A DNA stretch of 64,000 bases from Phosphoribacter sp037045055 (lineage in GTDB: Bacteria > Actinomycetota > Actinomycetes > Actinomycetales > Dermatophilaceae). The notes under the pieces are model-generated. The model was not told the origin of the DNA. It made no database searches and worked only from the letters and a program-made list of their open reading frames with translations. The stretch lies in NCBI GenBank assembly GCA_037045055.1, contig JBAOHJ010000004.1:1-64000 (forward strand), given 5' to 3'. The position numbers and the translations under genes were made by a program. Below are positions 1 through 6,346 of this stretch, piece after piece (the first letter of the stretch is position 1; each line of letters starts with the position of its first letter).

Positions 1-180
1 ATCACCGACGACGCGCCCATCGGTGCCCCGCCCGAGTCGGCCGCGCAGAAGATCGACGCCGCCCGAGCGCGCTCCGCGCTCGACAAGGTACGTCAGCTGG
101 TCGCTGATGAGAGCCGTCAGACAGAGGTCGATCTCCAGGCCGTCAGGCGCGACCAGCCCGGGCCTGGGCGCAGCATCTGA
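1..180 (+). CDS. 3' end of a gene of unknown function (partial)
   Basis: The frame is open from the first base of the window and closes with TGA at 178-180, giving 59 C-terminal residues. The segment is Ala-, Arg-, Asp- and Gln-rich and looks helical, with no recognisable motif. Third codon positions are mostly G or C, as in a real gene. It sits 140 bases upstream of a small membrane protein of the kind found beside conjugation or relaxase genes in actinobacterial mobile elements, so it could be the tail of a mobilisation protein. That is inference only, because the start and most of the gene lie outside the window. Confidence 0.5.
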   Translation: MTDDAPIGAPPESAAQKIDAARARSALDKVRQLVADESRQTEVDLQAVRRDQPGPGRSI

Positions 181-320
181 CCCTTCCCAATGTCATGACT
201 GGGGCGTAGCCTTGAAGGTGAGGCGGATTTCTCCTTACCTTTGGGCCGCTCGCGGCAGACCTTCGGGTCACTCTCCACGCACCGTCTCGACAACGACTCG
301 CGTGTTGAGAGGAGCCCATC

Positions 321-695
321 ATGATCCGCCTACTGTGGACAGCCAGCGCCGAGGTCCGCTACTTCCTGCGTCGCTACATGCCGAGCAACATCCTGCTCGA
401 CCTGATCCGCACGAGGAAGGGACTGAAGTGGGGCGTCCCCGCGATGCTCCTGGCCGGTCCCTACCTGGCCATCGCCTTCTGGTGCACCACACTCATCGAG
501 AACGGCGGCCCAGGATGGCTCCACCTCGTCGTGCTGGTCTGCCTCTGGAACGCTCTCAAGATGATGGCCATCGGCCCAGTGAGCGTCGTTCTCCTCGTAA
601 GGGCTCGCGCCCGTGAATACCGCGAGCAGCGGCAGCAGCGGCAGGAGCTCTCCGAGGATGTGCCACTGGGTGAGCTCACTCGAAGCTCTCGCTGA
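321..695 (+). CDS. small membrane protein of mobile-element type (often mislabelled sulfate permease)
   Basis: The protein has 124 residues. It starts at an ATG with a good Shine-Dalgarno site (GAGAGGAG, about six bases upstream). The N-terminus (MIRLLWTASAEVRYFLRRYM) is followed by two hydrophobic segments at about residues 38-60 and 66-92, then a basic, Gln-rich cytoplasmic tail. From memory, very similar short proteins are common on actinobacterial integrative conjugative elements and plasmids, and automatic annotation sometimes calls them sulfate permease, which the short length does not support. Function is unknown. The gene is divided from the minus-strand block by only 34 bases and points toward it. 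It supports the reading that this edge is part of a mobile island. Confidence 0.7.
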   Translation: MIRLLWTASAEVRYFLRRYMPSNILLDLIRTRKGLKWGVPAMLLAGPYLAIAFWCTTLIENGGPGWLHLVVLVCLWNALKMMAIGPVSVVLLVRARAREYREQRQQRQELSEDVPLGELTRSSR

Positions 696-729
696 GTTCA
701 GGCTCCGGCGTCCACCGCTGACCGGCGCG

Positions 730-1717
730 CTACAGCGTGCGCGTCGGAGCAGGCGAAGGTGGGCCGACCTGCTCCATGTCGAGTCGCTCTCGTGACACCT
801 GGCCCCGCTCCACCAGCTTGGCGAGGTCCGAAGTGTCCGCCACCAAGGACGCGATGCCGTCGCGCAGCAAGCGATGCGGTCCTATGCTCGCGGCGCTCGT
901 GACTGGTCCGGGAACGGCACCGACACGTCGGCCGAGTTCGTCGGCTCGCTGGGCAACCAGCAGTGAGCCAGATCGAGCACCCGCTTCGACGATCACCGAC
1001 GCGTAGGACAGCGCAGCCATCAGCCGGGCTCGGGCGATGACCCGGTGTCGGGTCGGAACGGCACCCGGCGGAACCTCACTGACGAGAAGGCCGACATCAG
1101 CGACGCGATCAAGCAGGTCGCGATGGCCGACAGGGTACGGGCGATCGACTCCGTTGGCGAGAATGGCGATCGTGTCGCCACCTGCAGCGAGGGCGGCCTG
1201 GTGCGACGCGCCTTCGATCCCGTAGGCACCTCCCGCGACGACAACTCGTTCCTCTGCGGCAACGGAACTGGCGAGTTCCCGAGCCACGTATTCACCGTAG
1301 GAGGTGCATGCCCGAGCCCCGGTGATCGTGACGAGATCGCTCATCGGACGCGAGAGGAAGGACGACGTGCCGCGAGTCCACAGCACGTAGGGCGCAACTT
1401 CACCAAGATCGTCGAAGGCGGTAGGCCAGTCGTTATCGCCTGGGATGAGTGCTCGAACCCCCGATTGGTGCACCTGGTCGATTCGCCCGGCGAGCTCCCT
1501 TCGCATCTGGCACCCTGAGGCGTTCGCGCCAGACCTGCGCGTCCACTGGGCTCAGACCGACTACTTCGCGGTCGTGCTCAGCGAGCCAAAGCGTCTCGAC
1601 TGCTCTGAGCCTGGACAAGATGCGTCCTGTCACCGGGTCATTGGGCTCGACGAGCATGGACAGCACCATCCTCGCGGTGCGCTCGTCGCTCGCAACATCG
1701 CTCAAGCTGGCCATCAT
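730..1717 (-). pseudogene. dprA-like (SMF/SLOG) gene interrupted by an apparent +1 frameshift
   Basis: Two minus-strand frames together spell one DprA-family protein. The N-terminal part, starting at ATG 1717 after a GAGAGGAA site, carries the usual actinobacterial DprA opening (SMLVEPNDPVTGRILSRL, then VDAQVWRERL). The Rossmann/SLOG core continues in another frame from about 1506 to 730, with TGARACTSYG, AGGAYGIEGASHQAAL, EAGARSGSLL and VPGPVTSAASIGPHRLLRDG. The spliced span is 988 bases, one more than a multiple of three, and would give about 329 residues, a normal DprA length. The switch lies near a GGG run (CCC on the plus strand at 1513-1515). DprA binds single-stranded DNA and loads RecA during transformation. 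A sequencing error, a real pseudogene, or a separate short SLOG protein starting at 1506 are all possible. Confidence 0.7.
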
Positions 1718-1778
1718 CGGTTCCTCTCGGCGTTTCACTTACCGACGAGGTACACGGTCGGCCCCGGTTGGGCCGCAG

Positions 1779-2300
1779 CTAGGAGAGGACGGCGCGGATA
1801 TAGATGCCGACTCCTATGAGCAAGAGCGCGCCGTAGAAGGGCAGAATCGACCACGAAGACCAAACGCTCCAGGTCGGGACCCATCGGCCAACAACAGTCT
1901 TGACTCGCTCACGCCATCCGGCCGACGCCGGTATCGGATCGTCAGCTTCGGATGGGTCGAGTGAGAACTGCGGGACGGCCCGCGTGCCCCGTGCAACTGT
2001 GTCGTACAGGCGCCGATAGGCGCGTTCTTGTCGCAAGTAGTTGGCGTCGAGGAACATGAAGAGCACGACCGCAGCGAGTCCGAGCAGAGCTACCGCCCGG
2101 GAGTGCTGGATCAGCGCGAACCCATAGGTGGCCGTCGCAACTGGCAGCAGCCACCCCTTCGCGCTTGATGACGCAGCGGACATGCGAGTGACGACTGCCT
2201 GGATGAAGTCGAGGTGCTTCCGCCGATCTTCTTCAGAGGGTGCGCTCGACGTGCTCAACTGTTGCTCGCCTTCCGACACTCGACTCTCAGCGCTTCCCAC
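1779..2300 (-). CDS. 2TM membrane protein, SLATT-like putative effector
   Basis: The protein has up to 173 residues. A soluble N-terminal helix (RKHLDFIQAVVTRMS, about 27-41) leads into two adjoining membrane segments (about 50-65 and 69-86). Then comes a conserved-looking stretch FLDANYLRQERAYRRLYD (83-100) and a third hydrophobic segment near the C-terminus (about 151-171). The pattern of paired membrane helices followed by an aromatic/acidic ...D..YL..E...R.LYD motif resembles 2TM proteins of the SLATT type, which are proposed pore-forming effectors in nucleotide-signalling conflict systems (family-level inference; no search was run). Start choice: GTG 2300 has AAGGA six bases upstream but overlaps the HIT gene by 46 bases. 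TTG 2258 overlaps the HIT stop as TTGA and has GGAAGG upstream. It is last in the TIR-HIT-2TM cassette. Confidence 0.7.
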   Translation of the reverse strand: MGSAESRVSEGEQQLSTSSAPSEEDRRKHLDFIQAVVTRMSAASSSAKGWLLPVATATYGFALIQHSRAVALLGLAAVVLFMFLDANYLRQERAYRRLYDTVARGTRAVPQFSLDPSEADDPIPASAGWRERVKTVVGRWVPTWSVWSSWSILPFYGALLLIGVGIYIRAVLS

Positions 2301-2701
2301 GCGTCGTCCTTCTCCTTCTCGCTGTAGTTGCTTTCGGGCGGCCAGATGTGGCCGATGGGGTCGCCTTCCCAGCGAGGCACAAGATGAATGTGCAGGTGGA
2401 AGACAGTCTGGCTCGCCGCACTGCCGTTGGACTGGATGACATTGAGCCCGTCCGGATTGACTGCACGTTTGACCGCTGCGGCGAGCCGGGTTGTTGCGTC
2501 AGCGAGCTGTTCTGCAGTGCTTCGGTCAAGCGTCCAGATGTCGGGAACGTGGATGCGAGGGATGACCAGGGTGTGTCCGAGGGTTGCCGGGTTGTGGGGG
2601 AAGAACGCGACGACATGCTGATCGCGATAGACCTCGCGGGCATCGGGGTCGTCTCTCTGGACGATCTCGCAGAAGGGGCAGTCAGGATCGTTTGTAGGCA
2701 T
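2255..2701 (-). CDS. HIT-family nucleotide hydrolase/transferase
   Basis: The protein has 148 residues. The histidine-triad signature is complete (FHLHIHLVPR, residues 101-110), and an N-terminal CPFC pair (8-11) is typical of the bacterial HIT/Hint branch that often binds zinc. HIT enzymes cleave or transfer nucleotidyl groups from substrates such as AMP-lysine, AMP-NH2 or dinucleoside polyphosphates. The ATG at 2701 lies inside the end of the TIR-like gene (20-base overlap), and the stop lies inside the start region of the 2TM gene, so the three genes are probably translated together. Between a TIR-like gene and a membrane effector, a HIT enzyme could trim or switch off a nucleotide signal (inference). 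Base composition is less GC-rich than in the backbone. Confidence 0.85.
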   Translation of the reverse strand: MPTNDPDCPFCEIVQRDDPDAREVYRDQHVVAFFPHNPATLGHTLVIPRIHVPDIWTLDRSTAEQLADATTRLAAAVKRAVNPDGLNVIQSNGSAASQTVFHLHIHLVPRWEGDPIGHIWPPESNYSEKEKDDAWEALRVECRKASNS

Positions 2702-3167
2702 TGTTGACCCAAGTAGTGATGTTCGCCTTGATGTCCGCGTAGACGGCCTGGCTGTTCGATCCGCTGGGGCTGTAGACCGGCACGTAGTCGCCGACGGTGC
2801 CGCCGCCCTTGAGCGACACCTTGCTGAACGGGTTCTCTCCGTATGAGTCGGTGTTGCCGTTGCGGTCGGCCAGCCCATGGATTCGGATGCCAACCAGCGG
2901 CTTGTGGTTGTCCCAGGCGTGCGCGATCTCGTGGCGCACCCACGGACGGCTGGCAGTCTGAGCGCCAATCAAGACTACGACTGCCGACTTGTAGGCCATC
3001 TGATCGGCGATCCACTTCTTGATGGCCGCGTCACCCTTGCGCTTGACTTCCTCCCACTGCTGCGCGTTGAGGATGGGCTGTCCCTCCAAAGCGCCCATCT
3101 GGATGATCTGCTGCACCCGCCATGCGTCGCGGTCGTAGTGGAAGCTGTAGAAGACTGACTTGGCCAT
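2682..3167 (-). CDS. TIR-like (DUF1863/ThsB-type, MTH538 fold) protein
   Basis: The protein has 161 residues, starting at ATG 3167 with GGGAGAG seven bases upstream. An in-frame GTG at 3185 adds six residues and has no such site. The opening KSVFYSFHYDRD (3-14) is the first strand and loop of the TIR-like fold. SAVVVLIGAQTASRPWVRHE (61-80) followed by IAHAW, then KPLVGIRIHG (89-98), match the DUF1863 family that includes the Thoeris ThsB sensor. Glu80 in the W-V-x-x-E-I stretch sits where TIR-type NAD-cleaving enzymes carry an acidic residue (inference). It is the first gene of a minus-strand cassette with overlapping HIT and 2TM genes. No ThsA-like SIR2/SLOG partner is present, so it is not a standard Thoeris locus. 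A role in anti-phage defence is inferred from family and context. Confidence 0.8.
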   Translation of the reverse strand: MAKSVFYSFHYDRDAWRVQQIIQMGALEGQPILNAQQWEEVKRKGDAAIKKWIADQMAYKSAVVVLIGAQTASRPWVRHEIAHAWDNHKPLVGIRIHGLADRNGNTDSYGENPFSKVSLKGGGTVGDYVPVYSPSGSNSQAVYADIKANITTWVNNAYKRS

Positions 3168-3287
3168 GCTTGACTCTCCCGTCACCTGCGGTCGAGCCGC
3201 TCTCGTACCGTCAATCCAAGCCTACGGTGGACCACTGACATTCGAACTTTGATGCGCCCTCGCGCGGAGCCAGACCACCATCCTGCT

Positions 3288-3620
3288 TCACGACACGCCG
3301 TCGATGATCTTGTCCGCGATGAGGCCAGCCTCGACCAGAGCTGCACGCACTGCCTTGCGGTCCACGCCCATCCGACGACCGATCGCTCGCATCGAGACAC
3401 CCGCACGGGCGAGCCGCACCGCCTCCGCCTTCTCGTCGAGGCCCAACCCCGGGCGGCGGCTCGGCACGTTGCGGCGGCGCAGGTGGGAGAACACCGTTGC
3501 GCGGTGGATGCCGTACCTCTCGGCGAGTGTCTTGACGCTCATCCCGGCGAGGTAGTCGCCGACGAGGGCGTCCACTTCGGAGGCGGTGAGAAAAGTTTGA
3601 GCCGTCTCGACAGTCCTCAC
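3288..3620 (-). CDS. recombinase-type helix-turn-helix protein
   Basis: The region encodes two successive helix-turn-helix units. One is LAERYGIHRATVFSHLRRRN, after SEVDALVGDYLAGMSVKT. The second, AVRLARAGVSMRAIGRRMGV, is followed by DRKAVRAALVEAGL. Similar short HTH proteins accompany, or form the tail of, serine recombinases in actinobacterial mobile elements, so this may be an accessory or a relic of one. The true start is uncertain: the frame stays open to 3824, but the upstream part crosses a strong hairpin and reads as low-complexity sequence, so GTG 3620 was chosen. No catalytic resolvase domain lies nearby. It is the last gene of the low-GC segment before the chromosomal backbone resumes at copC. 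Confidence 0.55.
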   Translation of the reverse strand: MRTVETAQTFLTASEVDALVGDYLAGMSVKTLAERYGIHRATVFSHLRRRNVPSRRPGLGLDEKAEAVRLARAGVSMRAIGRRMGVDRKAVRAALVEAGLIADKIIDGVS

Positions 3621-3977
3621 GACGGGGCCACGATCGTCCTTCGGAGCGGTATTCTGGGGACGTCGAGAGACCTCGTAGACCCCACGGTCTAGGCGGTTGA
3701 CCAGGGTTTTCGTCTTGGGGGCGGAGTTGCCGAACGTACTACTCAGGCACCCCCGTGACGGTGGTGGCCCCGACCGGCCGAGGTCGGGGCCGCCGCTCGT
3801 CGGAGCCTGTCTGCTCGTCCGCACGGCTTGAGCCGATTACTCGGTGCCCGGACCCATGGGGTCTGGGGGCCCACCTGCGTGTCGAGGCCCACGGTGTGGT
3901 TCGGTGGTGGGGTGGCAGACGCGGGCGCCGGATGGCGCAGCCTGAGCCGGTCGATCCGGGCCGCCGACGTGGCCGGG
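3621..3977. other. 357-base stretch without a confident gene, at the island/backbone junction
   Basis: The stretch holds the possible 5' extension of the HTH gene, a strong hairpin at 3766-3791, and upstream sequence for copC. A longer copC reading could begin at TTG 3828, but it adds about 50 residues of Gly/Arg-rich sequence without homology signals. The lower-GC, motif-free sequence to the left gives way to typical backbone composition within this stretch. No direct repeats marking an attachment site were recognised. Confidence 0.5.
3766..3791. terminator. strong hairpin, possible terminator at the island edge
   Basis: The arms GGCCCCGACC (3766-3775) and GGTCGGGGCC (3782-3791) pair perfectly around a six-base loop, and the stem can extend three more pairs with one G-U. 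There is no T-run on either side, as is common for actinobacterial terminators. It lies between the minus-strand HTH gene and plus-strand copC. Confidence 0.45.
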
Positions 3978-4652
3978 ATGCGGGCGGCCCGATCGGCCCG
4001 GGGGCCCGGCGTGGGGCTGGGAGCGTTCGCCGCGCTCGCGGTGCTCCTGCTCGTCGTCGTGGGTGCGGGCCTCGGCGGTCCGGTCGTGCAGGCGGGGCAG
4101 GCGCAGGCGGCGCAGGCGGGCCAGGCGCAGGCGGCGCCCCGGCATACCTCCTTGCGCAGCGTCTCCCCCGCCGACGGCGCCGTCCTGGCCACGCCGCCGA
4201 CGCAGATCGTCCTGGTGTTCGACGAGGCCGTGTCCGAGCGGTTCCACCAGGTGGTGCTCACCCGCGCCGGAGCGGCCGTCTCGCTCGGCGAGACCGCCGT
4301 TTCGTCCGACACGGTGCGCACGCCGATCCCCGGGGTGCTCGAGGCCGGGGCCTACCGGATCGCCTATCGCGTGGTGGCCACCGACGGACACCCGATCACC
4401 GGGCAGTCGGCCTTCGAGGTGGCCGGCGTCGGGTCACCGCCCGGCTCGGCGGGCACCGCAGGTTCGGTGACCGCGGCGCCCACCGGCGACGCGACCACGG
4501 CGGCTGCGCCGGGATCACCGGAGCCGCCCAATCACCTGCCCGGGTATGCCATTTCGGGGGCGCTGCTGTTGGGCGCCGTCGGGTTGCTGGTCTGGGATCG
4601 GCGGCGCCGGCGTGCCGCAACGGATTTCCCGCCCGAGCCGGGGTCCGTGTAG
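3978..4652 (+). CDS. copC: CopC-domain copper-binding/resistance protein
   Basis: The protein has 224 residues from ATG 3978. A hydrophobic signal segment (about 12-34) is followed by a Gln/Ala linker and a mature start of the form H-T-S-L-R-S-V-S-P-A-D-G, as in secreted CopC-domain proteins where the first histidine binds Cu(II). The second signature, VVATDGHPITG, supplies another ligand histidine. A C-terminal transmembrane helix (GYAISGALLLGAVGLLVW) and an arginine cluster anchor it on the outer face of the membrane. The CopC domain delivers or sequesters copper outside the cell. No CopD/YcnJ membrane partner follows; the next gene is tRNA-Lys. A perfect 24-base duplication encodes the linker. 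Confidence 0.85.
   Translation: MRAARSARGPGVGLGAFAALAVLLLVVVGAGLGGPVVQAGQAQAAQAGQAQAAPRHTSLRSVSPADGAVLATPPTQIVLVFDEAVSERFHQVVLTRAGAAVSLGETAVSSDTVRTPIPGVLEAGAYRIAYRVVATDGHPITGQSAFEVAGVGSPPGSAGTAGSVTAAPTGDATTAAAPGSPEPPNHLPGYAISGALLLGAVGLLVWDRRRRRAATDFPPEPGSV
4089..4136 (+). repeat. 2 x 24-nt in-frame tandem repeat in copC linker
   Basis: The two units differ by one base and encode QAGQAQAA twice, between the signal segment and the CopC domain. Confidence 0.8.
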
Positions 4653-4665
4653 AGTCGGCGTTCGC

Positions 4666-4737
4666 GCGCCGCTAGCTCAATGGCAGAGCAAGTGACTCTT
4701 AATCACTGGGTTCGGGGTTCGAATCCCTGGCGGCGCA
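4666..4737 (+). tRNA. tRNA-Lys (anticodon CTT)
   Basis: A full cloverleaf is present. The acceptor GCGCCGC pairs with GCGGCGC, the D-arm is GCTC/GAGC, and the anticodon stem AGTGA/TCACT encloses loop CTCTTAA (anticodon CTT). The T-arm is CGGGG-TTCGAAT-CCCTG. The discriminator is A and CCA is not encoded. Confidence 0.97.
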
Positions 4738-4883
4738 CCCCGACAGGCGCACCCTGACCGCTGGCGCTCCCGACCACCAGCACGCCTGAGCGCCGGCCCG
4801 CCGTGTATCAGCTTCCCGAGAGGTGACCTCTCCTTGGCAGCGCGCCCGCCCCGGGGCGGGCACGCCGATTCCGGAGGTTCGTC

Positions 4884-4973
4884 ATGTCCGTGTGGCTCGC
4901 CATCCTCACCACCATCAACCCGTCCGCCTGGGACGCGATCGTGCCCCACCTGCCCCCGATCCGGGGCTACTGA
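4884..4973 (+). CDS. 29-residue small protein of unknown function
   Basis: An ATG at 4884 follows CCGGAGG at a seven-base spacing, a near-ideal ribosome binding site in a stretch otherwise free of genes. The product begins MSVWLAILTTINPSAWDAIV and ends HLPPIRGY. It has a short hydrophobic start and two tryptophans, so it may be membrane-associated. No family was recognised. It ends 15 bases before a perfect 25-bp hairpin that would serve as its terminator. The strong ribosome site and terminator argue that it is real, but the length alone cannot prove it. Confidence 0.5.
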   Translation: MSVWLAILTTINPSAWDAIVPHLPPIRGY

Positions 4974-4988
4974 CCTCGGCAGGGGGGT

Positions 4989-5041
4989 TTCGGGGGGCTC
5001 TGCATTGCCCGCCAGTGGCGGGCAATGCAGAGCCCCCCGAA
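4989..5041. terminator. perfect 25-bp inverted repeat with 3-base loop; likely bidirectional terminator
   Basis: The left arm (4989-5013) and right arm (5017-5041) are exact reverse complements around the loop AGT. Allowing one bulged T, the pairing continues through GGGTT/AACCC to about 4984-5045. It lies between the plus-strand small gene and the convergent groES-like gene. The length and perfection exceed a usual intrinsic terminator. Confidence 0.75.
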
Positions 5042-5109
5042 CCCACTGGTTCGACGCGTCGCGCTCACTCGCGCCAAGGGAGGGCGCGGCGGTGAGTCGG
5101 GGTCAGGGA

Positions 5110-5472
5110 CTACAGATACAGCCCGGTCTGACCATCGTCCACGCGAGAGGCCGCCACCGCGTGGATGTCCTTCTCCCGCAGCAGGATGTATTCCTGGGAC
5201 TGCAACTCCACCTCGTGCCGGTCCTCGGGGTCGAACAGCACTCGGTCGTCGACCTCGATGTGTCGCACCGCGTGCCCGGTGGCCACGACGCTGGCCCACA
5301 CCAGCCGCTTGCCGACCGAGGCGGTGGCCGGGATGAGGATGCCCCCGCCGGACTTACGCTCCCCTCGCTCGGCGTCGACGCAGACCAGCACGCGGTCGGC
5401 CAGCATGCGGATCGGCAACCGATCGAGGTCGCCGGCAGCCCCCCGGCGTCCTCCGGATCGCGCCTCGCCCAC
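5110..5472 (-). CDS. GroES-like co-chaperonin family protein
   Basis: The protein has 120 residues. The GroES fold is visible in LPIRMLADRVLVCVDAE, then SGGGILIPATAS at the mobile-loop position, VVATGHAVRHIEVDDRVLF, and the end ILLREKDIHAVA. Compared with the main GroES (about 97 residues), it has a Gly/Arg-rich N-terminal extension and a longer tail. Actinobacteria often carry such a divergent second GroES-like gene away from groEL. A partner chaperonin is not in the window, so the role is open. GTG 5472 begins one base after the upstream DUF3618 stop, so the two genes form an operon. Confidence 0.8.
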   Translation of the reverse strand: MGEARSGGRRGAAGDLDRLPIRMLADRVLVCVDAERGERKSGGGILIPATASVGKRLVWASVVATGHAVRHIEVDDRVLFDPEDRHEVELQSQEYILLREKDIHAVAASRVDDGQTGLYL

Positions 5473-5473
5473 C

Positions 5474-5743
5474 TCAGCGGCGCCGACGGCGGATCAGCCC
5501 GAGCAGCAACAACACCACCGACGCCGCCCCGAGAACCGCCGCGACTCGGTCGGAACGCAGCGTGCCGTCGTCGTATCGGGTCGCGCCGTCGAACGAGGTC
5601 TTGAGCGAGGCCACCTCACGCCGGGCGATCTCCTTGGGCTGGGCACGATAGGCCAGCTGGTCGACGGTGCTCGCCAAGCGGGTGCGCGAGGCCTCGATCT
5701 CGGCCTCGATCTGCTCGACGGACCGTGCGCGCGGCTCGCTCAT
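5474..5743 (-). CDS. DUF3618 membrane-anchored small protein
   Basis: The protein has 89 residues. It opens with a helix of the DUF3618 type (SVEQIEAEIEASRTRLASTV, then DQLAYRAQPKEIARR). One C-terminal membrane helix (VAAVLGAASVVLLLLGLI) and a terminal RRRRR follow. DUF3618 proteins are small actinobacterial membrane proteins of unknown role, often near phage-shock-like or DUF1232 proteins, which are absent here. It sits directly upstream of the GroES-like gene with a one-base gap. Confidence 0.85.
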   Translation of the reverse strand: MSEPRARSVEQIEAEIEASRTRLASTVDQLAYRAQPKEIARREVASLKTSFDGATRYDDGTLRSDRVAAVLGAASVVLLLLGLIRRRRR

Positions 5744-5791
5744 CGGCCGACTCCCTTCGCTCTGCCGCTCACCCTACCCACCCGCGACGCC

Positions 5792-6259
5792 TCAGACACC
5801 GAGGTCCTTGCGCAGCTTGGCCACATGCCCGGTGGCCTTGACGTTGTACCGCGCGTCGACGACTCGCCCGTCCGGCCCGACGACGAACGTCGAGCGGATC
5901 ACCCCGGTGACCGTCTTGCCACACATCGTCTTCTCCCCGAAGGCGCCGTATGCCGCGAGCGTCGCCTTCTCGGGGTCGGACAGCAGGGTGATCGTCAGGC
6001 CCTCCTTGGCCCGGAACTTCGCCAGCTTCTCCGGACGGTCCGGGCTGATGCCCACGACCGCGTACCCCTTGGCGGCGAGGGCATCGAGGGAGTCGGAGAA
6101 GTCGCAGGCTTGGGTGGTGCACCCCGGCGTCATCGCCGCCGGGTAGAAGTAGATGACGAGGCTGCGGCCGGCGAAATCGGACAGCGACACGCTGGCGCCG
6201 GTGTCGTCGAGCAGGGTGAACGCGGGGGCGGGGTCGCCCGCCGCGAGGCGGTCGGTCAC
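5792..6259 (-). CDS. bcp: Bcp/PrxQ-type thiol peroxidase
   Basis: The protein has 155 residues. The peroxidatic cysteine is in MTPGCTTQACDF (Cys47), and a second cysteine five residues later (Cys52) is the resolving cysteine of the atypical 2-Cys PrxQ class. The thioredoxin fold is complete (SLVIYFYPAA, YAVVGISPD, STFVVGPDGRVV). It reduces hydroperoxides, usually with thioredoxin; a CGPC thioredoxin lies at 29504-29902. The start is GTG 6259, preceded by AGGAG. It is divergent from nikM across an 87-base gap holding a Fur-family-like palindrome, so its transcription may also respond to that operator. Confidence 0.93.
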   Translation of the reverse strand: MTDRLAAGDPAPAFTLLDDTGASVSLSDFAGRSLVIYFYPAAMTPGCTTQACDFSDSLDALAAKGYAVVGISPDRPEKLAKFRAKEGLTITLLSDPEKATLAAYGAFGEKTMCGKTVTGVIRSTFVVGPDGRVVDARYNVKATGHVAKLRKDLGV

Positions 6260-6281
6260 GGCATACTCCTGGGGTTTGTTA

Positions 6282-6298
6282 CTGCAAATCGTTTGCAA
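6282..6298 (+). promoter_or_regulatory. Nur-type (nickel-responsive Fur family) operator candidate
   Basis: The site reads CTGCAA-ATCGT-TTGCAA. This matches the Streptomyces Nur box TTGCAA-N5-TTGCAA with one mismatch, and TGCAAA-TCG-TTTGCA (6283-6297) is a perfect palindrome. It lies 49 bases before nikM and 24 bases before the divergent bcp start. Confidence 0.6.
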
Positions 6299-6346
6299 TA
6301 GCATCGACGGGGTCCGGCCCCCCACGCTAGCGACCAGGAGCGCACC

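Noticed and set aside
2682..3185. Canonical Thoeris defence locus
   Set aside because: The TIR-like protein matches the ThsB family, but no ThsA (SIR2-SLOG) gene is present; the neighbours are HIT and 2TM proteins.
3291..3824. 178-residue version of the HTH gene starting at 3824
   Set aside because: The first 60-70 residues cross the 3766-3791 hairpin and show no coding signal; a start near 3620 gives the recognisable domain only.
4666..4737. tRNA-Lys as the integration site of the left island
   Set aside because: No second copy of the tRNA 3' end was seen in the first 4.6 kb, and copC lies between the island and the tRNA.
6260..6346. Cobalamin riboswitch before nikM
   Set aside because: The gap is only 87 bases and lacks the conserved B12-box; a Fur-family palindrome is present instead.
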